From a bacterium UBP14_UBA6098 (GTDB lineage Bacteria > UBP14 > UBA6098), in NCBI GenBank assembly GCA_002428525.1, contig DIWU01000008.1, positions 1 through 64,000 on the forward strand: DNA of 64,000 bases. The letters run 5' to 3'. The notes under the pieces are model-generated. The model did not search any database and was not told the DNA's origin. It saw nothing but the letters and a program-made list of their open reading frames with translations. Positions 33,818 through 43,009 of this stretch are shown piece after piece (position 1 is the stretch's first letter; every line of letters begins with the position of its first letter). The position numbers were made by a program, and so were the translations under genes.

Positions 33818-34381
33818 CTATTCGATGAACTCGACATCGGAAGGCGGCTCGATTTTCTCGCCGTTATCCACCGTCGAGGTTTTCTTGAAAAAAATCTCCG
33901 TTCGATAAGCAAAAATATCGTTCCAAACGACCTTCTTTGGGATAAAGGCGCTGTCGAGCTCGGCCTCGAACGAGGCGATATTGCCCTCCCCGTCGGTTCC
34001 GATCAGCCTGAGGCCGCCGCCGGTTTGCGAAAGCTCCAATTTAAAATCCTCGCCGAGCTTTTTTAAAAGCGCCGGGACATCGGAGATAGCGAACTGCTCG
34101 ACATCCGCCACGGTTCCGACATCGGAGCCCGTCGTGAATGTCCACAGCTTTCCGGATTTGTAAATTATCAACTCGGCGTCGGTCTTGAAAATGGCATCCG
34201 GCTTGCGAATAACGATCTTGCCGTTTACGAGGCTTGTGTCCATCGGGGAAATCGAGGTCTGCGAGATCTCGGCGAAGAAGAAATCGCGTGCTTTCCACGC
34301 CGCACCGACATCATCCAAGGATACGCCGAAAAGGGCCTGTGCGAGCGCGATGCAGAAGATTATTAGTAATTTGTATTTCAT
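33818..34381 (-). CDS. LolA-like outer-membrane lipoprotein carrier
   Basis: 187 residues from the ATG at 34381. Signal peptide (LLIIFCIALAQALFGV), then the LolA half-barrel pattern: FFFAEISQTSISPMDTSLVNGKIVIRKPDAIF, then LIIYKSGKLWTFTTGSDVG, and FIPKKVVWNDIFAYRTEIFFKK near the end. LolA ferries lipoproteins through the periplasm. Sequence agreement is at the fold-family level, so a paralogue with another lipid cargo is possible. It heads the minus-strand operon with kdsB and diverges from ispE with 61 bases between. An in-frame extension to 34444 lacks a signal-peptide start and overlaps ispE. Confidence 0.72.
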   Translation of the reverse strand: MKYKLLIIFCIALAQALFGVSLDDVGAAWKARDFFFAEISQTSISPMDTSLVNGKIVIRKPDAIFKTDAELIIYKSGKLWTFTTGSDVGTVADVEQFAISDVPALLKKLGEDFKLELSQTGGGLRLIGTDGEGNIASFEAELDSAFIPKKVVWNDIFAYRTEIFFKKTSTVDNGEKIEPPSDVEFIE

Positions 34382-34442
34382 CTTTTTAATTATAATTAAT
34401 CTATTCTCAATCACAATATAAATCGAGTGTGACAGCGCAATC

Positions 34443-35294
34443 ATGCCTCAGATTATTCAAGCCCACGCTAAAATCAACCTCTTTCTGAAAATACTCGGTC
34501 CGCGCGAGGACGGTTTCACCGAGATTGTCAGTGTTATGCAAGCTGTTTCGCTCTCGGATACAATCACAGTCGAGGGCGCCGGCTCGGGGCTTTCGCTTTC
34601 CTCCAACGACCCGAACCTCCCCATGGATAATAGCAACACAGTTGCCAAAGCTTGGGCCGTGATGTGCTCCGCGGTCGGAAGGGAGCTTGGGGCGAAGATC
34701 GATATTCACAAGAGGATCCCCCTCGAAAGCGGTCTCGGCGGAGGAAGCTCCGACGCCGCCGCCGCAATGTTCGGTATCGCCCGCGAATGGGATTTGAGGA
34801 TCGATAGGGCGACATTCGAGAAGCTCGGTTCGGCGGTTGGTAGCGATGTGCCCTTCTTTTTCGGTAGTGGAACAAGCCTCGTAGAGGGCCGCGGCGAGCG
34901 CGTCGCCGATATCGCGATCCCGATGGATTACGCCCTCGCGCTCGTCAAGCCGCCGTTTGGCATGTCAACTAAAGAGGCTTACGCGCGGGCCAAAAATGGC
35001 TTGACAATGCCACTTCGCAAGATTAATATAAATCATTTGCATAATTCGGCGAATATTCTAATCATCGCCGAAAACGGCAACGACCTCGAGAAGGCTTTTT
35101 TAGAACTCCATCCCGAGGCGAAAGAGATAGAGAATAGGCTCATGCGCGCCGGAGCCGGATTCGCCGGTCTTTCCGGGAGCGGGAGTTGTTTCTTTGGTAT
35201 ATTCGATAGGCTCGAATCGGCCGAGTGCGCGAGGTCCCAATTCACCGATTTATGGTGCGAGACGGCACTGCCGGTCGGCTTGTCGTTGGTATGA
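34443..35294 (+). CDS. ispE: 4-diphosphocytidyl-2-C-methyl-D-erythritol kinase
   Basis: 283 residues of the GHMP kinase family. It has AHAKINLFLKILG with the catalytic Lys, the ATP loop ESGLGGGSSDAAAAM, SDVPFFFGSG with the catalytic Asp, and SGSGSCFFGIF. It phosphorylates CDP-methylerythritol in the MEP isoprenoid pathway, of which IspH is also encoded in this window. The tRNA-Gln gene begins 12 bases after the stop. Confidence 0.94.
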   Translation: MPQIIQAHAKINLFLKILGPREDGFTEIVSVMQAVSLSDTITVEGAGSGLSLSSNDPNLPMDNSNTVAKAWAVMCSAVGRELGAKIDIHKRIPLESGLGGGSSDAAAAMFGIAREWDLRIDRATFEKLGSAVGSDVPFFFGSGTSLVEGRGERVADIAIPMDYALALVKPPFGMSTKEAYARAKNGLTMPLRKININHLHNSANILIIAENGNDLEKAFLELHPEAKEIENRLMRAGAGFAGLSGSGSCFFGIFDRLESAECARSQFTDLWCETALPVGLSLV

Positions 35295-35305
35295 AAAAAA
35301 TATCT

Positions 35306-35377
35306 TGGGGTGTCGGCAAGCGGTAAGCCAACGGGTTTTGGTCCCGTCATTCGGAGGTTCGAATCCTTCCACCCCAG
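35306..35377 (+). tRNA. tRNA-Gln (anticodon TTG)
   Basis: A full cloverleaf is visible. Acceptor stem TGGGGTG (35306-35312) pairs with CACCCCA (35370-35376), discriminator G at 35377. D stem GGC/GCC; anticodon stem ACGGG/CCCGT with loop TTTTGGT (35336-35342) and anticodon TTG at 35338-35340; T arm GGAGG-TTCGAAT-CCTTC. CCA is not encoded. It lies between ispE and prs. Confidence 0.97.
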
Positions 35378-35406
35378 AAGAATTTTAATATTTTCGGAAC
35401 GAAAAA

Positions 35407-36396
35407 GTGAAAAACCTCAGGTTAATAATCGGCAGATCGAACCCTTGTCTCGGCCTCTCCATCGCCAAGCAATTGGGGATTGAGCCTTGCCAGACATTCA
35501 TCGGCAATTTCGCCGATGGCGAAATTAGGTTTAAGATCGGTGAGGATATCCGCGGGACGGATGTCTTCATCCTCCAATCGACCTTCCCGAACGCGGACAA
35601 CCTGCTCGAGCTTTTGATCATGATCGATGCGGCAAAGCGCTCGAGCGCCAGCCGAGTGACTGCGGTTATACCCTATTTCGGTTATGCCCGTCAGGATCGC
35701 AAGGACGAGCCGCGTGTTCCGATCACAAGCAAGTTGGTGGCGAACCTCATTGTCAGCGCTGGCGCCGACCGAGTCCTCACCATGGATCTCCACGCCGCCC
35801 AGATTCAAGGCTTTTTCGACATTCCGACCGACCAGCTCGTCTCCGACAACCTCTTCAAGCATTATATCGAATCGGACATCTTCGGGCGTTGCGAATGCAA
35901 TCCGCGCGAGGACTTCATCATCGTCAGTCCGGATATCGGCGGCGTTAAGAGGGTCGAGAACATCGCATCCCGCCTCGATCTGCCCATAGCGGTCATCTAC
36001 AAAAAGCGCAAGAAGATCTCCGGCGAGGCCCAAGCGCTAAAGATCGTCGGCGATGTCGCCGGCAAGAATGTCATCATACTCGACGATATAATCGACACCG
36101 CCGGCACAATGAGACAGGCCTGCCTCAAGCTCAAGGAGGAGGGTTGCGCGAAGATCTATATATGCGCGACTCACCCCCTTCTTTCCGGGCAAGCGATGGA
36201 AAATATCGATATGTCGGGAGTTGAATCCCTAACCTTAACGAATACAATACCTTTGTCATCCGAGAAGAATCGGGATTACATCAATGTGATCGAGACAGGG
36301 CGATTCTTCGCGATGGCAATACACCACATACATTTTGAGAAATCAGTGTCCATCCTCCTCTACGAGGACAACGACCTAGACCTCTGGGAGAATTAA
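35407..36396 (+). CDS. prs: Ribose-phosphate pyrophosphokinase
   Basis: 329 residues from a GTG start, slightly longer than usual. FADGEIRFKIGEDIRGTDVFILQS, the ATP region YFGYARQDRKD, the cation motif DLHAAQIQGFFDIP and the PRPP loop VIILDDIIDTAGTM are all present. It makes PRPP from ribose 5-phosphate and ATP. It follows tRNA-Gln by 29 bases and precedes rplY, a common bacterial pairing. A longer-than-usual loop (SDIFGRCECNPREDF) is inserted near residues 158-172. Confidence 0.95.
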   Translation: MKNLRLIIGRSNPCLGLSIAKQLGIEPCQTFIGNFADGEIRFKIGEDIRGTDVFILQSTFPNADNLLELLIMIDAAKRSSASRVTAVIPYFGYARQDRKDEPRVPITSKLVANLIVSAGADRVLTMDLHAAQIQGFFDIPTDQLVSDNLFKHYIESDIFGRCECNPREDFIIVSPDIGGVKRVENIASRLDLPIAVIYKKRKKISGEAQALKIVGDVAGKNVIILDDIIDTAGTMRQACLKLKEEGCAKIYICATHPLLSGQAMENIDMSGVESLTLTNTIPLSSEKNRDYINVIETGRFFAMAIHHIHFEKSVSILLYEDNDLDLWEN

Positions 36397-36407
36397 AGGG
36401 AGAGATT

Positions 36408-37013
36408 ATGAAGCTTTTATCGCTCAATGCGGAGATTCGCGAAGTGGTCGGAAAAGGCCCGGTTAAGAGACTGCGCAAAACGGGCGTGGTGCCGGGAGTT
36501 GTCTATGGCGGTGGCGAGGAGCCGGTTAACCTCGTTTTCAACGGCCAAGACCTGAAACTTTTCCTCCATAAATCCGGCGAGCACGGAATCGTGCAACTTA
36601 AGGTGGGTGAAAAAGCGCCCATCATGACAGTCCTATCGGAGATTCAACACCACCCGGTGTCCGACGCTATACTCCATATCGATTTTACTCAGATCCCGAA
36701 GGATAAGCCCGTCGAGATCAAGGTTCCGATCGAATTTGTCGGCACTGCGCCCGGAGTGGCCGACGGCGGTATGTTTATGCCCCGGCTTCACGAGCTCGAC
36801 ATTATAACGCTTCCGAGTAATGTCCCCGATGTTATCTCGGTCGATATCTCGCACCTCGATTTCGACCATGTTCTTCATGTTAAGGACATCGTTTTTCCCG
36901 AGGGCGTCGAGGTGGTTCACGAGCCGATGCAGACTGTCGCCACGGTTATCAGGCCGCGAGGCCTCGAAGTAACCGCTTCGGCCGAGGAGATCGAAACCCC
37001 GGAAGAAGCCTAA
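36408..37013 (+). CDS. rplY: Ribosomal protein bL25, long (CTC) form
   Basis: 201 residues: the 5S-rRNA-binding N-terminal domain (LNAEIREVVGKGPVKRLRKTG, VPGVVYG, IQHHPVSDAILHIDF) plus the C-terminal TL5/CTC beta domain (KVPIEFVGTAPGVADGGMF). The end is acidic (AEEIETPEEA). The start has an agggagag Shine-Dalgarno. It follows prs by 11 bases. The peptidyl-tRNA hydrolase gene that often comes next is missing; polysaccharide export genes follow instead. Confidence 0.94.
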   Translation: MKLLSLNAEIREVVGKGPVKRLRKTGVVPGVVYGGGEEPVNLVFNGQDLKLFLHKSGEHGIVQLKVGEKAPIMTVLSEIQHHPVSDAILHIDFTQIPKDKPVEIKVPIEFVGTAPGVADGGMFMPRLHELDIITLPSNVPDVISVDISHLDFDHVLHVKDIVFPEGVEVVHEPMQTVATVIRPRGLEVTASAEEIETPEEA

Positions 37014-37050
37014 TTTCGGCATCGTCGATATCTGTTCGACTAAGGAGCAT

Positions 37051-39417
37051 ATGAAACTGAGAGTTGCAATATTTCTCATGGTCTGTGTCTCTGCGGGTAT
37101 TATCGCTCAAACAAGCGTTAATTCGCAATCGTTACCTCCCGAAATCCAACAGCAATATCAGCGCTATCTCGAGGAGCGGCAATCCCCGATGCTCAGTCAG
37201 GAGATGCCCTCCTACGAAAGCCAGCCCATCTTCGACAGCACGGACACTCTCCGCTTCGAGCGCGACGAATTGCTTAAGGCAAAAACGTTGCCTTCGCCCG
37301 ACGAGATTTACTTTATCGATCAGATACTCCTCGAAGGCGATACAATCCAAAGCATCCGAAAAGCCATGCCGAAAGAACTCACCCTTTTCGGCTCGGATTT
37401 TTTCAACCCCAAAAAAGCGAAATCAGTCACAACCGCACCAGTTTCGGGCGATTATATCTGCGGGATAGGCGATAACATTCTTGTCAGTCTTTGGGGAAGT
37501 GTCGATTACGAATACAATCTAACTGTTGACCGTGAGGGAAAGGTCTTCATACCAAAGGCCGGGACAGTTTCGGTTTACGGTATGTCGCTCGACTCGGCGC
37601 GCGATGCAATCAAAAACGCCCTATCGAGCATATATTCGGATTTCGAACTCGATGTCACCCTCGCGAAGATGAGCGGTTCGACGGTTTTCGTCGTTGGCGA
37701 GGCTGTGAACCCGGGAACATATTCGCTTCCGGGAATGGCCCATGTCATCGAGGCCTTGGTCGTTTCCGGCGGACCGAACGAATTCGGTTCTTATCGGAAT
37801 ATCCATATTTATAGGTCCGGCAAACAAGTGGCGACCTTCGATATGTATGAATTCCTCCTCGGCGGCAAAACAAAGGGCGGTTTTCAACTTTCAAACGGCG
37901 ATATTGTTCTTATACCGCGCCTCGGCCCCACGGTGAAGATCCGCGGCAAGGTTCGACATCCGGCAATCTATGAAATCACCGAAACGACCACTCTGAAAAA
38001 GGCACTCGAACTCGCCGGAGGGCCTTTGCCCGAGGCTAATATCAGCTCGGCGATGATCGACAGGGTGGATAGGGGCGGCCATCGGATTATGACCTTCGAC
38101 TTTGGGGACGAAACGGCCGATTCTGTCCTCGCGAAAGACGGCGACGATATCTCCGTCTTCCCTGTTCAGGCCTTTCGCAACGATATTGTGACGCTTCAGG
38201 GCATGGTTGTCCAACCGGGAGCTTACGGTCTCTTCGATTCTATGCGAGTTTCCGATATTATTCAGAATGGAAAACAGCTCCTTCCCGATGCCTATAAAGA
38301 GCGAGCGGATCTGGTCAGGGTATTATCGGACAGAACAAAGGAGATAATCTCGCTCGATCTTGAAAGAATCATCAATGATCCCGGTTGTGAACAGGATATA
38401 TTCCTTCAAAACGAGGATCAAATCGTTATTTATAGTATTTGGGATATCACAGATAAGGAATTTGTTTCCATTTACGGTTCTGTTCGCAGGCCCGGCGAGT
38501 TCGAGCTTTTTAAAAATATGCGTATTTCCGATCTCATCTTCGAGTCCGGAGGCTTCATTCCGAGCGCATATACGATCAATGCCGAACTTGCACGAATCAA
38601 ACCGGGGGAACCCACGAAGGTTATCGAGATCGATCTTGCTAAAATAATCGAGAATCCGAGAGGCCCCGACGATTTGGCACTTCTTCCCTATGACATCGTT
38701 TTCATTCGCGATATGCCCGGGTGGAAACTCCAAGATGTTGTCACTATTGTCGGCGAGGTCGAGTTCCCCGGAAAATACGCTCTCCAAAACCAAAACGAGC
38801 GCCTCTCCGATCTCATAAAAAGGGCCGGCGGATTCACCGACGAGGCCTTCGTCGAGGGTGCGGTATTCATTCGCCCGCGGCTTTCGTCCGAGATAAAAAG
38901 CAGAAACATCGAGAATATAGTTCAACAAACTCAGGAAACGGTGCTCGATTCGACGGGGAGTATAGCGTCATCGCCCTTTTTGTTTGTTTATACACCCGAA
39001 CAAATCGCCCGAATCATTATCGATGTCGATAGGGTTCTTACCGGACGTTTCGAAGAAGATATAGTCCTTGAAGCTGGAGACTCGATATATATTCCGAAAA
39101 CACCTACAGGGGTCAATATTGTCGGTATGGTGGCCTCGAACGGGACTATCCGTTGGATTAAAGGTAAGCGGCTAAGCTATTATATTGACCGCGCCGGAGG
39201 CTTGACTCGAAACGCCGATTCTGGAGGAATCCGTCTTGTGAAGGCTAACGGCAAGGTCATTAAGGCCTCGTTGAGAACAGCGGATATAGAACCCGGCGAC
39301 GCGATTGTTGTTCCGCAGAGGATCAAGAAGAAGCCGGATTGGGCACGCGCGATCGGCGAGACGGTCTCGATTTTAAGCGGTCTTGCAACAACAATATACG
39401 TATTGATGAAGATCTAA
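37051..39417 (+). CDS. Wza-like polysaccharide export protein with six SLBB domains
   Basis: 788 residues, longer than E. coli Wza. Signal peptide (VCVSAGIIAQ), the poly-export domain near 130-200 (GDYICGIGDNILVSLWGS), then six SLBB units beginning VFVVGEAVNPGTY, VKIRGKVRHPAIY, VTLQGMVVQPGAY, VSIYGSVRRPGEF, VTIVGEVEFPGKY and VNIVGMVASNG. A hydrophobic C-terminal helix (SILSGLATTIYVLM) may span the outer membrane, as Wza's does. No lipobox Cys is visible after the signal peptide. It would form the export channel for the polysaccharide made by the genes downstream. An aaggagc Shine-Dalgarno supports the start. Confidence 0.9.
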   Translation: MKLRVAIFLMVCVSAGIIAQTSVNSQSLPPEIQQQYQRYLEERQSPMLSQEMPSYESQPIFDSTDTLRFERDELLKAKTLPSPDEIYFIDQILLEGDTIQSIRKAMPKELTLFGSDFFNPKKAKSVTTAPVSGDYICGIGDNILVSLWGSVDYEYNLTVDREGKVFIPKAGTVSVYGMSLDSARDAIKNALSSIYSDFELDVTLAKMSGSTVFVVGEAVNPGTYSLPGMAHVIEALVVSGGPNEFGSYRNIHIYRSGKQVATFDMYEFLLGGKTKGGFQLSNGDIVLIPRLGPTVKIRGKVRHPAIYEITETTTLKKALELAGGPLPEANISSAMIDRVDRGGHRIMTFDFGDETADSVLAKDGDDISVFPVQAFRNDIVTLQGMVVQPGAYGLFDSMRVSDIIQNGKQLLPDAYKERADLVRVLSDRTKEIISLDLERIINDPGCEQDIFLQNEDQIVIYSIWDITDKEFVSIYGSVRRPGEFELFKNMRISDLIFESGGFIPSAYTINAELARIKPGEPTKVIEIDLAKIIENPRGPDDLALLPYDIVFIRDMPGWKLQDVVTIVGEVEFPGKYALQNQNERLSDLIKRAGGFTDEAFVEGAVFIRPRLSSEIKSRNIENIVQQTQETVLDSTGSIASSPFLFVYTPEQIARIIIDVDRVLTGRFEEDIVLEAGDSIYIPKTPTGVNIVGMVASNGTIRWIKGKRLSYYIDRAGGLTRNADSGGIRLVKANGKVIKASLRTADIEPGDAIVVPQRIKKKPDWARAIGETVSILSGLATTIYVLMKI

Positions 39418-39418
39418 A

Positions 39419-40453
39419 ATGAGCCTTCCGAATGAGATGAACTCGCGGTTCGCGCAGTATTCGAGGTTGTTGCTTCGGCGCAGAAGACTATTCTATCTTG
39501 CGGTCGGTCTTCCCCTGCTTTTCACAATAGTCTTCACTTCGATTGCAACGCCATCGTATAAAGCCATCGGGAAACTACTTCCCTCCTCGGACGCCTCGGA
39601 TATGGGCGTTATCGGGATACTCACCGGATTCTTCGGTTCCCGGGGAACGGTTTCTCAAGAGGGCGCGCCGAGCTCTTTCCTTTATATCGATATTCTCAAG
39701 TCTTCCACGGTCATAGAGAGTGTCTTTAAAAAAGAGGTCGAGTATATTGATCGCAAGGGCAGGACTGTAAAAGGAAATCTTCGAGAACTCGCCAATTATT
39801 CCAAGGGCACCAAAGGATTTGAGGAATTTCAAAAAAACAACTCCGCGAAGATGGATCTCGAGAATGGTGTCATCACAATAACAACGACCGCGAACGACCC
39901 TGTCCTCGCCGCCCTCATCCTCAACACATGGATCGAGAAGCTCGACGAATTCAACCAAAATGTTCGAATCTCGCAGGCGGGAGAAAACCTCAAATATCTC
40001 GAGAAGCGCCTCGAGGATAGCAGGGCCGAGCTCGCCGCCGCAAACGACTCTCTTATTCAGTTCCTCGCCAATAATCGCGGCTATCCCAACGCCACAAATC
40101 CCAAGGTGGAGGCCGAGGTCCGCCGACTGACCAATGAGCGTAGCCTCAAAGAACAAATAAACGAATTGCTGGCGCAAGAATACGAAATGGCCCTTCTCAC
40201 GAAGCGCAAAAACACTCCGGTTGTTTCTGTTCTCGATTATGCCAGTCCTCCAACGGAAAAGGCCGGCCCCAAGAGGGTTCCGGTTTTTATGCTTTCTTTC
40301 GCCTTCGCAATACTGATCCTCTTTCTTATACTTTTCATTCTCGAAGCTAACGATCCAACCCCCGCGACAACTCGTATCGACCTCGATGAGCTGAAGTCGG
40401 CATATCATCAAGACCTCCAAGACCTTAAGGATTTCCTTCGGAGGAAAAAATGA
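39419..40453 (+). CDS. Wzz-like polysaccharide co-polymerase
   Basis: 344 residues: TM1 at ~24-45 (LAVGLPLLFTIVFTSI), a periplasmic region with a long coiled coil (LKYLEKRLEDSRAELAAAND and onwards), TM2 at ~285-308, and a short charged cytoplasmic tail. This is the Wzz/PCP layout that sets chain length. No tyrosine-kinase domain is fused and none follows. The Pro-rich TM2 motif is seen as GPKRVPVFML. It starts one base after the wza stop and overlaps the next gene by four. Confidence 0.88.
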   Translation: MSLPNEMNSRFAQYSRLLLRRRRLFYLAVGLPLLFTIVFTSIATPSYKAIGKLLPSSDASDMGVIGILTGFFGSRGTVSQEGAPSSFLYIDILKSSTVIESVFKKEVEYIDRKGRTVKGNLRELANYSKGTKGFEEFQKNNSAKMDLENGVITITTTANDPVLAALILNTWIEKLDEFNQNVRISQAGENLKYLEKRLEDSRAELAAANDSLIQFLANNRGYPNATNPKVEAEVRRLTNERSLKEQINELLAQEYEMALLTKRKNTPVVSVLDYASPPTEKAGPKRVPVFMLSFAFAILILFLILFILEANDPTPATTRIDLDELKSAYHQDLQDLKDFLRRKK

Positions 40454-41889
40454 ACGACAACGCCGCCGAAGGCTCGATCGGGATATCCCGGTTGGCATAT
40501 CTCGGCGTTTTCCTATGGTCGCTCGTCGGTGCTTATCTTGCAGTTTGGTTTAATCCGCGTATCGCCCTGCCATTCATAGCCCTGACGGGGGCTATGATGT
40601 TAGTGATCCCTTTCGATGTCGCCTTTTTCGGGACGCTGATTTTCGGCTTAATCCACGACCCGTCGATTAATAATCCTTTCCAGATATATGTCGGTGGATT
40701 CAACTTGTGGTTGCTTGAAATATGTTTCTTCTTAGTCTTTGTTATTATGTTTGTCGAGGTTATAACGAAGCGAATCAAACTGTCGGTATCGCCGATGTTC
40801 TTTGTTCTCGGAATATTCCTCCTTTCCACGGTGCTACAAACAGCCCGGGGTTACACCCTCGGTTATAACATAGGCGATCTCAGGGGCAATCTTCGAAATG
40901 CGCTATATCCGATACTAATATTTCCGATTGGGTTCTATTTCGGTTCTGGCGGATCGGTCAAGAAGTTTGTGAAAGTCCTCTTGATAGCTTGGGGCATAGC
41001 GCTTATTATGTATTTAATGATGTATTATGGTTTTTTAACTTTGATAACAGTGTCTCTGTCCGGAAGACTCGCTTGGCCAACAGCTCAAAACATCCTTCTT
41101 TTCGTGCCGATGCTTATTTTCCTCTTAGTGGATAAAAACTCGAAAACAAGGGATAGCCTTATATATTGGGTTTTACTGCTGTTCTCGATAGTTGTTATTC
41201 TTGCGACTCAATCTCGATCTAATTGGGCGGCGTTGACCTGCGAGATGACGCTTATCTTATTCATTCTCATGATCATTAAACCCCGTGGCGAGAAACTCAA
41301 ATTCATTTTAAAGATCCTAATAGGATTGCTCGCCGCCGGAGTCATAGGCATCATTGTCCTGAAATTTATCAAGGGCGACGGATACGATGTATTTATCAAG
41401 TCGGTCACCGACAGGGCGTTTTCCCTTTTCGAATGGCGAAAGGATATTGCTATTGCCTCTCGCCGTTACCAAATCTATGAGTCGTTGAAACTTGTTCAAC
41501 GAAATTGGCTTTTCGGCAGAGGTGTCGGCGTCGAATGGTTCTCGTTAGCGCCTTGGGGTCTTTCCCGAATAGACGGTGTATTCTTTTTAATTCTCGGCCA
41601 ACAGGGGCTCGTCGGCCTCGCTCTATTCCTTTCGATATATGCTCTCTGGATGCAAAGAAGTATTTATATAGTTTTGCACCACAAGGAGATCGATGATCCT
41701 CTTGTTCAGGCCTTCGCCCTCGCTCAACCCGTATATATTCTCGCGGTTCTTGTCAATGGAGTCGCCTCCTCCATGGCCTATGTTCTCCCGACCAACACGA
41801 TACTCATATATTCATCCGCGATGATTACCGAAAAGATATATCACGACCTGAAAATAACCGAGCGATCGAAGAAAGAAATCAAAACTTGA
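40450..41889 (+). CDS. Wzy/WaaL-type O-antigen polymerase or ligase
   Basis: 479 residues with ten or more hydrophobic helices and a large loop before the last few. The loop contains LVQRNWLFGRGVGVEWFS followed by FLILGQQGLVGLALFLSIYAL, the Wzy_C-type signature. TQSRSNWAALTCEMTL is the preceding conserved segment. It polymerises or ligates lipid-linked repeat units at the periplasmic face. The start overlaps the wzz-like stop (ATGA). Polymerase versus ligase cannot be separated by eye. Confidence 0.88.
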   Translation: MNDNAAEGSIGISRLAYLGVFLWSLVGAYLAVWFNPRIALPFIALTGAMMLVIPFDVAFFGTLIFGLIHDPSINNPFQIYVGGFNLWLLEICFFLVFVIMFVEVITKRIKLSVSPMFFVLGIFLLSTVLQTARGYTLGYNIGDLRGNLRNALYPILIFPIGFYFGSGGSVKKFVKVLLIAWGIALIMYLMMYYGFLTLITVSLSGRLAWPTAQNILLFVPMLIFLLVDKNSKTRDSLIYWVLLLFSIVVILATQSRSNWAALTCEMTLILFILMIIKPRGEKLKFILKILIGLLAAGVIGIIVLKFIKGDGYDVFIKSVTDRAFSLFEWRKDIAIASRRYQIYESLKLVQRNWLFGRGVGVEWFSLAPWGLSRIDGVFFLILGQQGLVGLALFLSIYALWMQRSIYIVLHHKEIDDPLVQAFALAQPVYILAVLVNGVASSMAYVLPTNTILIYSSAMITEKIYHDLKITERSKKEIKT

Positions 41890-42080
41890 CATCATACAAC
41901 CCAAACGAACCATCGGATTCAAGGGCTGAGGTAAGAGAAGCCGCTATCCGCGGCGGGAAAGCCCTTGTTTTCGGGAAGATACTTAACCAAGCGCAGTTTC
42001 AGCGCCTTGCCGATAGAAGCCCTCAGCGGCCACGCATCAACATCGAGTTCATTCTAAAAAAGAAGCCATCCGATAAATAA
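41886..42080 (+). pseudogene. Short frame, possible remnant of a flippase gene
   Basis: 64 codons from a TTG overlapping the previous stop (TTGA). The segment REAAIRGGKALVFGKILNQ resembles the first helix of Wzx-type polysaccharide flippases, which often begin with a similar lead-in, but the frame ends soon after in unrelated basic sequence. The locus has no intact flippase. It may be a deletion remnant, or simply a small unknown protein. Confidence 0.35.
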
Positions 42081-42148
42081 TTCGCCGAAATCCTCCGCGA
42101 TGGCCCTGAATATGCGCGAAATTTATTATAACTATCCAAGGAAACGCT

Positions 42149-43009
42149 ATGAACAAAAAACCTAAAATTCTCGCAACCGGCGCTAATGGCATGATGGGTT
42201 GCGATATAATCCCCATCCTCGAGAGCGAGTTCGAGGTTTTGGCGACCGATGTAGATAATATGGATATTCGCGACCCCGAAGCAGTCCGCGCGGTCTTCGA
42301 GGCGTTTCGGCCGGATTGGGTGCTCCATATGGCCGCTATGACCGACCTCGACCGTTGCGAGGTAGAACCGGAAATTGCCGAAGCGGTCAACCATATTGGA
42401 ACGAGGATAATCGCTTCGGCCTGCGCCGAGTTCGATGTCCCCCTCATCTATATCTCGACCTCGGGAGTCTTCTCCGGAAGAAAGAACACACCCTATGTCG
42501 AAACCGATATTCCCAAGCCGCAAAATATCTACGGCAAAACTAAATACAAAGGTGAGATTGCGGTCAGGGAGATCCTGCCGAAGGACAAATGGTTGATCCT
42601 CAGGGCCGGATGGTTGTTCGGCGGAGGGCCGCAGGATAAAAAATTCGTCGGGAAGATATATAAGATCGCCAAGCAACGCGGCTCGCTCTCGGCAGTCGAT
42701 AATATTTACGGCTCGCCAAATTATACTGTGGACATTGGAAATTTAATAATATATCTTATAAAAAATAACTTGTTCGGTTTGTTCCATGTCGCGAATACCG
42801 GATGGGCCAACCGTTTTCAGATCGCGCGGGAGATTGTCGATATCGCCAATGTCGAATGCGTCGTCGAACCGGTTCCCTCGGAGTTCTTCAAAACTAAGGC
42901 CCCGAGACCGCCGATGGAAGCGATCGAGAACTGCCGACTGAACGAGATAGGCTATCAAATGAGACCATGGAAGGAGGCCTTGGCCGAATACCTTAAACGG
43001 CTTCTCTGA
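42149..43009 (+). CDS. rmlD: dTDP-4-dehydrorhamnose reductase-like protein
   Basis: 286 residues, extended SDR of the RmlD family. The cofactor loop TGANGMMG is near the N-terminus, followed by the DIRDPEAVRAVFEAFRPDWVLHMAAMTDLDRCE region. The catalytic YGKTK and the C-terminal PRPPMEAIENCRL (close to the usual RPxxSxLD) follow. It reduces the keto-sugar to dTDP-L-rhamnose. rmlA, B and C are not in the window. The next gene overlaps by one base (TGATG). Confidence 0.88.
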   Translation: MNKKPKILATGANGMMGCDIIPILESEFEVLATDVDNMDIRDPEAVRAVFEAFRPDWVLHMAAMTDLDRCEVEPEIAEAVNHIGTRIIASACAEFDVPLIYISTSGVFSGRKNTPYVETDIPKPQNIYGKTKYKGEIAVREILPKDKWLILRAGWLFGGGPQDKKFVGKIYKIAKQRGSLSAVDNIYGSPNYTVDIGNLIIYLIKNNLFGLFHVANTGWANRFQIAREIVDIANVECVVEPVPSEFFKTKAPRPPMEAIENCRLNEIGYQMRPWKEALAEYLKRLL

